This document shows, one piece after another, positions 9,577 through 18,010 of a stretch of DNA of 64,000 nt. Location of the stretch: contig NZ_CP166730.1 in the NCBI RefSeq assembly GCF_041320665.1, positions 186,001-250,000 on the forward strand, in the 5' to 3' direction. Made by a program: the position numbers and the translations under genes. Source of the DNA: Comamonas sp. GB3 AK4-5. Its GTDB lineage: Bacteria; Pseudomonadota; Gammaproteobacteria; Burkholderiales; Burkholderiaceae_C. The notes under the pieces are model-generated. The model had not been told where the DNA came from. It ran no database searches and saw only the letters and a list, made by a program, of their open reading frames with translations. Within the stretch, counting starts at the first letter, position 1. Each line of letters begins with the position of its first letter.

Positions 9577-9596
9577 AAACTGAGCAAATCTGAGCG
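9577..9596. promoter_or_regulatory. Candidate response-regulator site: tandem 10-bp repeats upstream of the autotransporter
   Basis: AAACTGAGCA followed directly by AATCTGAGCG, 8 of 10 positions identical, with CTGAGC repeated at exactly 10-bp spacing. OmpR-family regulators bind such head-to-tail half-sites. The site lies about 65-80 bp upstream of the autotransporter ATG, in the gap after the OmpR-type regulator gene. Confidence 0.5.
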
Positions 9597-9713
9597 CGAA
9601 ATCTCCTCTGCGATGGTGGTCTGCATGGCTTGTGCCAATCTCCGACGGTCTTGATGGGGTGGGCAGTTGAGGGTGTGCGAGGCCGGGGCAGGCCATCGCA
9701 TCTCAAAGGGGGA

Positions 9714-10403
9714 TCAGGCCCGGATCGTGACGGACGCAAAAAAGCAGTAGCCTGCATTGCGTGCCGTATTGAGTGGCAGGGCCATGCCTGTGGCCACTTC
9801 GACCTTGCGGCGCAAACGCCGTATCTGGGTATCCAACCTGCGTTGGTCATAGGCGAAAAAGTCCTCGCCCAGTGCCGTGACGATGTCCCGCCTGCTGACC
9901 AGCCCCCCCTGGCGGGCCATGACCGCATGCAGCACCAGATAGTCCTGCTGGGACAGCGGAATAGGGGGGTGGCCGGGCGGTGTCAGGTGTCGAGGGGCTT
10001 GCTCCAACAACCAGACCGGCTTGGTAGGGAAGCTGCTTTCCAGCCGGCGGGACAGGGCTGCCAGCGTGGCATCGATCTCATCCAGATCGGCCGTCTTGGG
10101 CAGATAGTGATCGGCGCCCTCCACCAGGCCCATCACTCGGTCTGGCACGGCGCTGCGCGCGGTGAGCACCACGATGCCCAGAGGGTTGCCGCTGGCGCGC
10201 AGCTCACGGACCAGGTCCATGCCATCGCCATCGGGCAAGCCCAAGTCTATGACGGCAATCCGGTGGTGGGCCGGGGCATAGCATGCCCTGAAGGTTTGCA
10301 GGTTGGCGACGGCGTCGACAATCCAGCCGGTCTGGCCCAGAAAATCGGCCAGTTCGTGGCGCAGGATGTCTTCGTCTTCAAGCAGGATGAGGGGGGCTGC
10401 CAT
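9714..10403 (-). CDS. OmpR-family response regulator
   Basis: A 229-residue two-component regulator. The receiver domain (residues 1-115) has the acidic pocket LLEDED (Asp10, Glu11), phosphoacceptor Asp53 in VIDLGLPDGDG, Thr81 in VVLTARS and Lys103 in YLPKTAD, so all residues needed for phosphorylation are present. The C-terminal winged helix (about 135-225) includes LSQQDYLVLHAVM and DTQIRRLRRKVEV, the recognition-helix region of OmpR/PhoB proteins. The partner kinase gene starts 85 nt away on the opposite strand, so the two share a divergent promoter region. The autotransporter gene follows on the same strand 199 nt downstream, with a candidate binding site in between; it is the obvious target, though this is inference. 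Confidence 0.92.
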   Translation of the reverse strand: MAAPLILLEDEDILRHELADFLGQTGWIVDAVANLQTFRACYAPAHHRIAVIDLGLPDGDGMDLVRELRASGNPLGIVVLTARSAVPDRVMGLVEGADHYLPKTADLDEIDATLAALSRRLESSFPTKPVWLLEQAPRHLTPPGHPPIPLSQQDYLVLHAVMARQGGLVSRRDIVTALGEDFFAYDQRRLDTQIRRLRRKVEVATGMALPLNTARNAGYCFFASVTIRA

Positions 10404-10488
10404 AAGGGCGCTGGGCCGTAGAGGCCGTGTCGGTTGGAAGGGGCCGCCCTGCCAGGACGGCCGCTGCGGGGTGCTACGCTTGCGGTCT

Positions 10489-12498
10489 ATGAGACGTGCT
10501 TACCTGTTCGTGCTGGTGCTGTGGTTGTGCATGCCATGGAGTGTTCGGGCCCAGCATGCGCTGCTGCTGACAGCCGATACTCCCCATATCTCGGGCACGG
10601 GCGCATTGTCCCTGTTTCAGGACCGCACCGGCCAAGAGGAACCAGACCTGGTTCTGGCCGATGTGCCATGGCGGGCGTTACCGGGTGAGCTTAGCGCGGG
10701 ATATACGACGGACAGCCTCTGGCTTTCGCTGCGGGTAAGGCGTGACGCCGCAGCGCCCTCCGCATGGGTGTTGACGTTGAGCAATGCATTGTTCGATCAG
10801 GTGGAGCTGTTCCAACGCACCCCAGCGGGTGGCTGGTTGCGCTTTCAGGCCGGAGAGGATCTGCCGCGCACGGCGTGGCCACTCAACACGCGTCATGCCT
10901 CGTTTCCGCTGGACCTGCCTGCGGAGCAGGAGGTGGTGTTGCTGCTGCACATTCAGTCGCGCAACGCCATCTCCAGCACGGTCGGTGTCTGGCAGCGGGA
11001 CGCCTTCGACAACGACTCCCGCAAGGATGCGCTGTTCCACGGGCTTTATTTCGGCTGCTATGTGCTGCTGATCGTGTTGCACATTTTTTTCTGGCGCATG
11101 ACCCGGGAGGCGCACAGCGGCTGGTATTTGCTGTACGTGGCGCTGGCCCTCACGGTACAGACGCTCACCGCCGGAATCCCGCAGTGGATTTTTCAGCTTC
11201 CAGGTGCCCTCTCAGACTTTTTGCTGGCGGGCAGCATCTGCATGGCCTTGATCGTGGGGGTCAAATTTGCGGTGCTGCAGCTCGATATGGCCACGGTCTG
11301 GCCGCGCTTTTCCCGTGTATTGACTGGCTCGGTGGCCCTGCTTGGCCTGTTGTGCATGGGGTTGGTGCTGACGCTGGGTTATGCCCAGGGCGTCGTCCCG
11401 GCGCAGCTGTTGTCGCTGTTGCTGATCGCATTGATGCTGGGTCTCAGCCTGTATTTGCTGCAGCAAGGCCACCGACCCGCCCGTTTTTTTCTGTTTGCCT
11501 TTGGTATTTACTACGCGGGCATCGTGGTCAGCTTCATGCGCAACCTTTCGGTGCTGCCCTCGAATTTCTGGACCATCAATGCGGCCTCGTTCGGCACGTT
11601 GATCCATATGCTGGCCATGAGCATGCGACTGCACGCCCGCTATGACGGCTTGCGCAAGCAGGCCGCCCAAGCCCAGGAGCAGACCATGCAGGCGGTGCGC
11701 AGGCTCAACGAAGGTCTGGAAGAAGAGGTGGCCGTGCGCACGGCCGATCTGGAGCATGAAATCGAGCGCCGCAAGCTGCTGGAAAACGAGCTACGCAGCT
11801 CGCTGGACACCGAACGCCGCGCCAAGGAAGAGCAGCGCAGCTTTGTGGCCATGGTGTCCCATGAGTTCAGAACCCCGTTGGCCATCATCAACATGACGGC
11901 CCAGCAGATTGCACGCAATCCCCAGGCCTCCCGGGATGAGGTGCTGGTGCGCTGCCAGAACCTGCGCAACACCACGCGGCGCATGTCGGACATGGTGGAC
12001 CAGTACCTGGCCGCAGACCGCATGGATGCGGCGACGCCGTCGTTCTCACCCCGATCCTGCCATCTCGTGGAACTGCTGGATGCGTTGGCCAAGGAGTGGC
12101 CGCAAGGGCGGGTGAGGCTGGACTGCGGCATATTGCCGGAGCGCGTGTACTGCGACCCGGAGCTGATGAAGGTGGCACTGCGCAATCTGCTGGCCAACGC
12201 CGACCGCCATGCACCACCTGAAAGCGAGGTGCTGCTGCATGCTGAGAGCGCTTCCGATTCAGGCATTCACATTCATGTGCGCCATGGTGGCGACGCCATT
12301 CCGTTGGAAGAAGTGCCGCGCCTGTTCCTGAAATACTTCCGAGGTCGGCTGGCCCAACACCGCCCTGGCGCAGGGCTGGGCCTGTATCTGGTCCAGCAGA
12401 TTGCCCAAAGCCATGGAGGCAAGGTGTGGCTGGAAGAGGCCGGTGGAGCGGGCCGCATCACATTCAGTCTCTGGCTTCCCTCCAACCGGTCTGAGTGA
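10489..12498 (+). CDS. Sensor histidine kinase with 7TMR-DISM sensor
   Basis: A 669-residue membrane kinase. A signal peptide (residues 1-22) is followed by a periplasmic beta-rich domain (about 25-180; SLWLSLRVRRD, the 7TMR-DISMED2 pattern), then about seven membrane helices (about 185-400; 7TMR-DISM_7TM), a coiled coil with a QEQTMQAVRRLNEGLEEEV segment, and the kinase core. The phosphoacceptor is His458 in MVSHEFRTPL. The N box is NLLANADRHA and the G2 box GAGLGLYLVQQIA; the usual DxGxG of the G1 box is degenerate here (VRHGGDAIP). Sensors of this type often detect carbohydrates or other small ligands in the periplasm. It is divergent from the response-regulator gene and presumably phosphorylates it. 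Confidence 0.93.
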   Translation: MRRAYLFVLVLWLCMPWSVRAQHALLLTADTPHISGTGALSLFQDRTGQEEPDLVLADVPWRALPGELSAGYTTDSLWLSLRVRRDAAAPSAWVLTLSNALFDQVELFQRTPAGGWLRFQAGEDLPRTAWPLNTRHASFPLDLPAEQEVVLLLHIQSRNAISSTVGVWQRDAFDNDSRKDALFHGLYFGCYVLLIVLHIFFWRMTREAHSGWYLLYVALALTVQTLTAGIPQWIFQLPGALSDFLLAGSICMALIVGVKFAVLQLDMATVWPRFSRVLTGSVALLGLLCMGLVLTLGYAQGVVPAQLLSLLLIALMLGLSLYLLQQGHRPARFFLFAFGIYYAGIVVSFMRNLSVLPSNFWTINAASFGTLIHMLAMSMRLHARYDGLRKQAAQAQEQTMQAVRRLNEGLEEEVAVRTADLEHEIERRKLLENELRSSLDTERRAKEEQRSFVAMVSHEFRTPLAIINMTAQQIARNPQASRDEVLVRCQNLRNTTRRMSDMVDQYLAADRMDAATPSFSPRSCHLVELLDALAKEWPQGRVRLDCGILPERVYCDPELMKVALRNLLANADRHAPPESEVLLHAESASDSGIHIHVRHGGDAIPLEEVPRLFLKYFRGRLAQHRPGAGLGLYLVQQIAQSHGGKVWLEEAGGAGRITFSLWLPSNRSE

Positions 12499-12531
12499 GG
12501 GGCTGAGTCACACCGTGTGCGTGCCAAAAAT

Positions 12532-13815
12532 CTAGAGCACGTTCTTGTCGCGCAGCGCCTGCAGCTGGGCTGCGTCAAGCTGCAGTCTTTCGCGCAGCAC
12601 TTCCTCGGTGTGCTGGCCCAGGGCCGGTGGCGCGTAGCGCAGCGTGGCCGGGGTGTCGGACAGGCGCAGAGGGCTGGACGTGGTAGTGACTTGGTTGATG
12701 AACTCGCCTTCCGGCATCTGGCCGTCCGGGTAACGCTGCTGCGTGATGCGCAGGCCACGCGCCTGCACATGGGGGTCGTCAAAGGCCTGGCGGATGTTGT
12801 TGATGGGCCCGCAGGGCACGGCGCGGGACTCGAGCAGGGCGATCCAGTCGGCCGTGCTGCGGCTGCGGGTCAGCGCCGTCATCATCGCCACCATCTCGCC
12901 CCGGTGGATGACGCGCCCCGCATTGGTGGTGAAGCGCGCGTCCTGGTGCCACTCCACACCGGCGGCCTCGCAAAAACGTGCGAACTGGCCGTCGTTGCCA
13001 ATGGCCAGCAGCATATTGCCGTCGGCCGTGGGGAAGTCCTGGTAGGGCACCACGCTGGGGTGGGTGTTGCCCTGGCGGCCGGGAATATTGCCGGTGTTCA
13101 AAAAGCCTGCGCCCTGGTTGGCCAGCACGGCCATGGCCACGTCCAGCAGCGCCATGTCGATATGCTGGCCGCGGCCGGTGTGGTGGCGCGCTTCCAGCGC
13201 GCTCAGGATGGCACTGGTGGCATACATGCCTGTGAACAAATCGATTACCGCCACACCCACACGCAAAGGGCCGCCGCCGGGCTCCGTATCGGCACGGCCG
13301 GTGATGCTCATCAAGCCGCTCATGGCCTGGATCAGCAGGTCATAGCCGGCACGCGGCGCGTAGGGGCCGGTGTGGCCAAAGCCGGTGACCGAGCAGTAAA
13401 TCAAACGGGGGTTGAGGGCAGACAGACTGGCGTAGTCCAGACCGTAGCGCTGCAGGCCGCCGGTCTTGAAGTTCTCCACCACGATGTCGCTGTCCTTGGC
13501 CAGTGCGCGAATGATGGCCTGGCCCTCTGTGGTGGCCATGTCCACTGTGACCGAGCGCTTGTTGCGATTGCAGGCCGCGAAGTAGCAGGCATGCTCGGAC
13601 GCATCGCCCTGTGCATCGGCAAAAAAGGGCGGACCCCAGTGGCGGGTGTCATCGCCCTCGCCGGGCTTTTCGATCTTGATGACATCGGCCCCCATATCGG
13701 CCAGATTCTGTGTGCACCAGGGGCCGGCAAGCACGCGGGAAAGATCCAGCACACGCAGATGGCTCAGAGCGCCTGTGCGGGTGGTGGCAGAAGAGGCAGG
13801 GGCAGCAGCAGTCAT
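12532..13815 (-). CDS. Family III CoA-transferase (CaiB/BaiF)
   Basis: A 427-residue acyl-CoA transferase of the formyl-CoA transferase family, moving CoA from one carboxylic acid to another through an aspartyl-CoA anhydride. N-terminal VLDLSRVLAGPWCTQNLADMGADVIKIEKP is split across the normal Rossmann-like core and the catalytic Asp is in HIDMALLDVAM. GYDLLIQAMSGLMSITG is the usual central motif. The acid substrate cannot be told from sequence. A LysR regulator gene is divergent, 172 nt away, and probably controls it; the kinase gene converges on it with a 33-nt gap. It stands apart from the 15004-28061 operon because of the intervening LysR gene on the other strand. Confidence 0.9.
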   Translation of the reverse strand: MTAAAPASSATTRTGALSHLRVLDLSRVLAGPWCTQNLADMGADVIKIEKPGEGDDTRHWGPPFFADAQGDASEHACYFAACNRNKRSVTVDMATTEGQAIIRALAKDSDIVVENFKTGGLQRYGLDYASLSALNPRLIYCSVTGFGHTGPYAPRAGYDLLIQAMSGLMSITGRADTEPGGGPLRVGVAVIDLFTGMYATSAILSALEARHHTGRGQHIDMALLDVAMAVLANQGAGFLNTGNIPGRQGNTHPSVVPYQDFPTADGNMLLAIGNDGQFARFCEAAGVEWHQDARFTTNAGRVIHRGEMVAMMTALTRSRSTADWIALLESRAVPCGPINNIRQAFDDPHVQARGLRITQQRYPDGQMPEGEFINQVTTTSSPLRLSDTPATLRYAPPALGQHTEEVLRERLQLDAAQLQALRDKNVL

Positions 13816-13987
13816 GGAAAAAGCTCAGGTCCGAAGAGGGGGGCTGGCAGCCATCGTAGGCAAGCCGGGCCGCTGCGTGTTTCGCATTTGTGGAATGCCG
13901 GGTTTGCCCGGGACGGCGGTTCATACCGTGCATCTCCGCGCCAATGCGCGACAGCCGATAGCTTGCTGCGTTCTTACAATGCAGCGC

Positions 13988-14911
13988 ATGTCCATGCACT
14001 TTGACCTCGTAGACCTGCGCCTGATGACCCATATCGCGGAGGCCAACAGCATGACCCGCGGTGCCGAGCTCTCCTGCATCTCGCTGCCCGCCGCCAGCAC
14101 GCGCATCAAGAACCTGGAAGACAGCATTGGCACCAAGCTGCTCTACCGCACCAGCCAGGGCGTGACGCTGACGCCACCCGGCCAGGCTTTTGTCACCCAT
14201 GCCCGCATGGTGCTCAGCCAGATCGAACATTTGCGCGGTGACATGCAGGAGTATGTGCGCGGCATCAAGGGCCATTTGCGCGTGTATGCCAACACCACTT
14301 CGCTGAGCGAATTCCTGCCGCCGGTGCTGCGCGAGTTTCTGGGCCGCAACCCCGATGTGAACGTGGACCTGCGCGAGCGCCTGTCCCACGATATCGTGCG
14401 TGCCGTGACCGAGGGGCAGACCGACATCGGCATCGTGGCCGGCCTGGTGCGCACCGAGAACCTGGAGACCCTGCCCTACCGCAAGGACAGGCTGGTGCTG
14501 GTGGTGCCCAAGGGCCATGCCCTGGACGGGGTGATGCAGCTGGCGTTTGCCGACACGCTGGACCTGGACTATGTGGGCCTGCACGAATCCAGCGCCATCC
14601 ACGCTTTTCTGCGCCAGGCCTCGGACCAGCTGCACAAGCCCATCAAGCTGCGCATCCAGGTGGGCAACTTCGAGACGGCCTGCCGCATGATCGAGTCCGG
14701 CGTGGGCGTGGGCGTGCTGCCGGAGTCTGCCGCCAGCCGCCACGCGGCCTCCATGGACATCGCCATCGTGCCGCTGTCGGATGCCTGGTCGGTGCGCGAT
14801 ATGCAGATCTGCATGCGCAGCCTGGATGCGCTGCCCAGCTTTGCCAAGGAGCTGGTGGAGTTGCTGGTGATGGATGCGGCGGGAACACCTGATACCGACG
14901 AGATGCTTTAA
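13988..14911 (+). CDS. LysR-family transcriptional regulator
   Basis: A 307-residue LysR regulator. The N-terminal winged helix-turn-helix (residues 5-65) reads LVDLRLMTHIAEANSMTRGAE and continues with SLPAASTRIKNLEDSIGTKLL, followed by an effector-binding domain ending near residue 295. In-frame ATGs at 13979, 13988 and 13994 are all possible; 13988 is used. A -10-like TACAAT at 13975-13980 lies only a few bases before the start, so the leader may be very short. The divergent CoA-transferase gene is the probable target; TTC-N9-GAA at 13881-13895 in the shared region fits a LysR box. Confidence 0.9.
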   Translation: MSMHFDLVDLRLMTHIAEANSMTRGAELSCISLPAASTRIKNLEDSIGTKLLYRTSQGVTLTPPGQAFVTHARMVLSQIEHLRGDMQEYVRGIKGHLRVYANTTSLSEFLPPVLREFLGRNPDVNVDLRERLSHDIVRAVTEGQTDIGIVAGLVRTENLETLPYRKDRLVLVVPKGHALDGVMQLAFADTLDLDYVGLHESSAIHAFLRQASDQLHKPIKLRIQVGNFETACRMIESGVGVGVLPESAASRHAASMDIAIVPLSDAWSVRDMQICMRSLDALPSFAKELVELLVMDAAGTPDTDEML

Positions 14912-15003
14912 GCGTCTTCTAAAACCAGAGCACGCTGTGCGTATGACAAGCCGATCTTCAAGCTGTTTAGTTTGTAGGTCGGCTATTTATCAGCGATCGC
15001 TAC

Positions 15004-15438
15004 TCACTTTTTATCCAACGTGGTCGGCGCCAACCAGTACTTGAACGTGCCCTGTGCGGTGGCCACCAGCGTGCCCTGCGCGTCGGTGATCTGGGCGGCG
15101 CAGCTGCACAGGCTGCGGCTGGCCTGCACCACCCAGCCTTCGGCCAGCAAACCGCCGCGACCGGGGCGGTGAAAGCGGCTGCTCATCTCTACCGTCACAG
15201 CGGTTTGCGACGGGGCATCTGGCAGTGCGCCAGCGGCGCGTGACATCACGGAATCGAGCAGGCTCATCAGCACGCCGCCGTGGGCGGCGGGCAGCTGGTT
15301 GAGCAGTTCCTCGCGCAATTCGGGCAGCCGTACCTGCACCTTGCCGGGTGGTGCATCGGCCACCTGGCTGGCGCCCAGCAGGCGCATAAAGGCGCTGCGC
15401 TCCTGGGCCGGTGTGGGGGCTGGAGTTTTGGCGCTCAT
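15004..15438 (-). CDS. PaaI-type hotdog thioesterase
   Basis: A 144-residue single hotdog-fold protein. The segment LPAAHGGVLMSLLDSVMSRAA contains the HGG and the following acidic residue typical of the PaaI/YbgC-like acyl-CoA thioesterases, and later strands VTVEMSSRFHRPG and GTLVATAQGTFKYW fit the fold. It probably releases a dead-end acyl group from CoA to save the CoA pool during catabolism by the neighbouring enzymes. Start is the ATG at 15438, which overlaps the stop of the acyl-CoA dehydrogenase (ATGA), indicating translational coupling; it is the last gene of the minus-strand cluster. Confidence 0.85.
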   Translation of the reverse strand: MSAKTPAPTPAQERSAFMRLLGASQVADAPPGKVQVRLPELREELLNQLPAAHGGVLMSLLDSVMSRAAGALPDAPSQTAVTVEMSSRFHRPGRGGLLAEGWVVQASRSLCSCAAQITDAQGTLVATAQGTFKYWLAPTTLDKK

Positions 15439-16595
15439 GCGTTGGCGCGGGCTTCGCGCACCATGTTGCGGGCAATGATGATTTGCTGGATCTGCGTCGT
15501 GCCTTCGTACAGGCGGAACAGGCGCACATCGCGGTAAAAGCGCTCTATGCCGTATTCCGACATATAGCCCGATCCGCCCAGAATCTGCACCGCGCGGTCG
15601 GCCACGCGGCCGCACATTTCGGTGGCAAACATCTTGGCGCTGGAGGCCTCGGTGGACACATTGCAGCCATCGTCGCGGCGGCGGGCGGCGTCAACCGTCA
15701 TGCACTCGGCGGCATACAGCTCGGCCTGGCTGTCGGCCAGCATTGCCTGCACCAGCTGAAAGTCGCAAATCGCCTGGCCGAACTGCTTGCGCTCCAGCGC
15801 GTACTGCAGGGCGTCGCGCAGAATGCGCTTGGCGCAGCCCACGGCCACGGCGGCAATGTGGATGCGGCCTTTTTCCAGCACCTTCATGGCGGTCTTGAAG
15901 CCCTTGCCTTCCTGCAGGCCGATGAGGTTGGCGGCCGGCACCTTGACGTTGTCAAAGATCACATCGCAGGTGTGGGCGCCGCGCTGGCCCATCTTCTTGT
16001 CGTATTTGCCAAAGCTGATGCCGGGGGATTTGGCGTCGACGATGAAGGAGGACACGCCACCCGCGCCCTTGTCCTCAGGGTTGGTGCGGGCCATCAGCGT
16101 GAACATACCGGCATGGGGTGCATTGGTGATGAAGCGCTTGGTGCCGTTGACGATGTAGTGGTCGCCGTTCTTGATGGCCGTGGTGCGCAGCGAGGCTGCA
16201 TCCGAGCCGGCCTCGGGCTCGGTCAGTGCGAACGAGGCTATGACCTCACCGGTGGCCAGCTTGGGCAGCCACTGCGCCTGCTGCTCGGGCGTGCCATCCA
16301 TCAAAATGCCTTGCGATCCAATGCCCACGGTGGTGCCGATGACGGAACGAAAAGCCGGTGCGGTCTGGCACAGCTCCAGCAGCACGCGCACCTCTTCCTC
16401 CATGGTCAGCTCCAGACCGCCGAACTGCTCGGGAATGGTCAGGCCAAACAGGCCCAGATCGCGCATTTCCTGCACGATGGCTTCGGGGATTTCGTCGGTC
16501 TCTGCCACCTCGTTTTCGGCGGGCACCAGGCGCTCGCGCACAAAGCGGCGCACGCTGTCGAGCAGGGCTTCAAGGGTTTCGGGGTCGCGAATCAT
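15435..16595 (-). CDS. Acyl-CoA dehydrogenase
   Basis: A 386-residue flavoprotein that oxidises an acyl-CoA to the trans-2-enoyl-CoA. Family motifs are complete: ALTEPEAGSD (FAD and substrate loop), NGTKRFITNA, FDNVKVPAANLIG, GKGFKTAMKVLEKGRI, ERKQFGQAI and AVQILGGSGYMSEYGIERFYRD, with the catalytic Glu in LYEGTTQIQQ. ATG at 16595 has AAGGAAT upstream. Substrate chain or branching cannot be read from sequence. It is followed by the thioesterase with a 4-nt overlap and preceded by a 191-nt gap holding a dispersed repeat. Confidence 0.93.
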   Translation of the reverse strand: MIRDPETLEALLDSVRRFVRERLVPAENEVAETDEIPEAIVQEMRDLGLFGLTIPEQFGGLELTMEEEVRVLLELCQTAPAFRSVIGTTVGIGSQGILMDGTPEQQAQWLPKLATGEVIASFALTEPEAGSDAASLRTTAIKNGDHYIVNGTKRFITNAPHAGMFTLMARTNPEDKGAGGVSSFIVDAKSPGISFGKYDKKMGQRGAHTCDVIFDNVKVPAANLIGLQEGKGFKTAMKVLEKGRIHIAAVAVGCAKRILRDALQYALERKQFGQAICDFQLVQAMLADSQAELYAAECMTVDAARRRDDGCNVSTEASSAKMFATEMCGRVADRAVQILGGSGYMSEYGIERFYRDVRLFRLYEGTTQIQQIIIARNMVREARANA

Positions 16596-16680
16596 GTGAT
16601 TTATTCCTTGTCTCAGTATTGGCATGTCTTGCCCAGTGGGTAACTTTGAAAACCACCAAACAAGTGATGCCCGTGAAGTA

Positions 16681-16797
16681 AAAAACTGGCGCAACCCAAA
16701 GTCAGGGACAGCGAGCAAGGGCCGCCCCGCCGCGAGGCTGTCGTCCCCCTCCCGCGAAGCGAGAGAGGGGGAAGGCGCGCAGCGACTCAGGGGGTGA
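16681..16797 (-). repeat. Dispersed 3'-end repeat, copy A
   Basis: One of four copies of a GC-rich intergenic element. It contains AAAAACTGGCGCA (16681-16693, shared with copy C), GACAGCGAGCAAGGGCCGCC (16707-16726, shared with B and C), GAGGCTGTCGTCCCCCT (shared with B and C) and, on the minus strand, begins CCCTGAGTCGC. It overlaps the last bases of the thiolase-like gene. Internal CCCCC...GGGGG can form a hairpin. Confidence 0.85.
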
Positions 16798-18010
16798 GGG
16801 CCTCCGCCGTTCCCAGAACCGCCGTGGCTTGGCTGGACAGCGTGCCGCCGTTGCCATGCACCACGGCCGTGCGGTGGCGCTCCAGCTGGCGCTGGCCGGC
16901 CTGGCCACGCAGCTGGCGCACGGCCTCGATCAGCAGGAAGACGCCATACATGCCGGGGTGTACGCAGGACAGGCCACCGCCATTGGTGTTCACGGCCAGG
17001 CGGCCGCCCGGCGCAATGCCTCCGTTTTCGACAAAGGCGCCGCCTTCCCCTTTCTTGCAAAACCCCAGGTCTTCCAGGAACAAGATGGTGTTGATGGTGA
17101 AGGCGTCATACAGCTGGGCCATGTCCATATCGGCCGGTGTCAGCCCCGCCATGGCAAAGGCCTGCTGGCCGGATTGCGTGGCCGAGGTCACGGTCAGGTC
17201 GGGCATGCAGGAGATCTGGCGGTTCCAGCAGGCCGTGGCATTGCCCAGGATGTAGACGGGGGGCTGGGCCAGGTCCTTGGCGCGGTCCGCACGGGTGAGC
17301 ACGATGGCACCGGCCCCATCGGTGACCAGGCAGCAGTCGCGCACCCCCAAGGGGCTGGAGACCATGCGTGCCTTCAGCACCTCGTCGATGGTGAGCGGGT
17401 CGCGCATAAAGGCTTCGGGGTTGAGCTGGGCCCAGGCGCGGGCCGCCACCGCCACCTCGGCCAGCTGCTCGCGCGTGGTACCGTACTGGTGCATATGACG
17501 CTGGGCCGCCAGCGCGTAGGCCGAGGCCGGCAGCAGCGGGTCATAGGGGTGCTCGTAGGGCTGGGGGTCCATGGCACGGCGCGCGGCCACGATGTCCTTG
17601 CGGCCTGCGGCGCCGGAGCGCTGGGCGCTGCCGTAGCAGATCAGCACGGCCTTGCACTGGCCGGCTTCCAGGGCGCGCATGGCGGGCAGCAAATGGGCCA
17701 CAAAGCTGCTGCCGCCCAGCATGGTGCCGTCGATGTAGCTGGGGTTGATGCCCAGGTGCTCGATCACGGGCATGGCCCACATGCTGGCCGTGACGCTGCA
17801 GGTGGCAATGCCGTCGATGTCCTGCATGGTCAGGCCGGCATCGGCCACGGCCGCGTAGGCGGCGCGCACCAGCAGCGTCATATCGTCCATGCCGGGGGCC
17901 TCGCCGCAGCCATAGGTGGCGGCGCCGGCAATGGCCACCTTGCCACGCAGGGTGCGGTTCACGGCAGCGGCGTCCAGGCTGGACTGGGGCACTTGCAAAG
18001 CGGGGTTCAT
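16787..18010 (-). CDS. Thiolase-like protein, SCP-x/Ltp2 type, lacking the nucleophilic Cys
   Basis: A 407-residue thiolase-fold protein of the lipid-transfer/SCP-x group. The position normally occupied by the nucleophile (CGS) reads MLGGSSFV (Gly99-Gly100-Ser101), so it cannot work as an ordinary thiolase. AQLYDAFTIN and GGLSCVHPGMYG match the group; tyrosines at these places recall the Ltp2 aldolase of steroid side-chain degradation, which uses tyrosines and needs a DUF35 partner. The DUF35 gene lies immediately upstream with a 4-nt ATGA overlap, so a two-protein acyl-CoA retro-aldolase is the best inference. Alternative: a non-catalytic or acetyltransferase homologue. The stop codon lies within dispersed repeat copy A. 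Confidence 0.85.
   Translation of the reverse strand: MNPALQVPQSSLDAAAVNRTLRGKVAIAGAATYGCGEAPGMDDMTLLVRAAYAAVADAGLTMQDIDGIATCSVTASMWAMPVIEHLGINPSYIDGTMLGGSSFVAHLLPAMRALEAGQCKAVLICYGSAQRSGAAGRKDIVAARRAMDPQPYEHPYDPLLPASAYALAAQRHMHQYGTTREQLAEVAVAARAWAQLNPEAFMRDPLTIDEVLKARMVSSPLGVRDCCLVTDGAGAIVLTRADRAKDLAQPPVYILGNATACWNRQISCMPDLTVTSATQSGQQAFAMAGLTPADMDMAQLYDAFTINTILFLEDLGFCKKGEGGAFVENGGIAPGGRLAVNTNGGGLSCVHPGMYGVFLLIEAVRQLRGQAGQRQLERHRTAVVHGNGGTLSSQATAVLGTAEALTP

Noticed and set aside
14949..14984. AGCCGA...TCGGCT as a terminator of the LysR gene at 13988
   Set aside because: Only 6 bp stem with a 24-nt loop and no clean T run; too weak to call.
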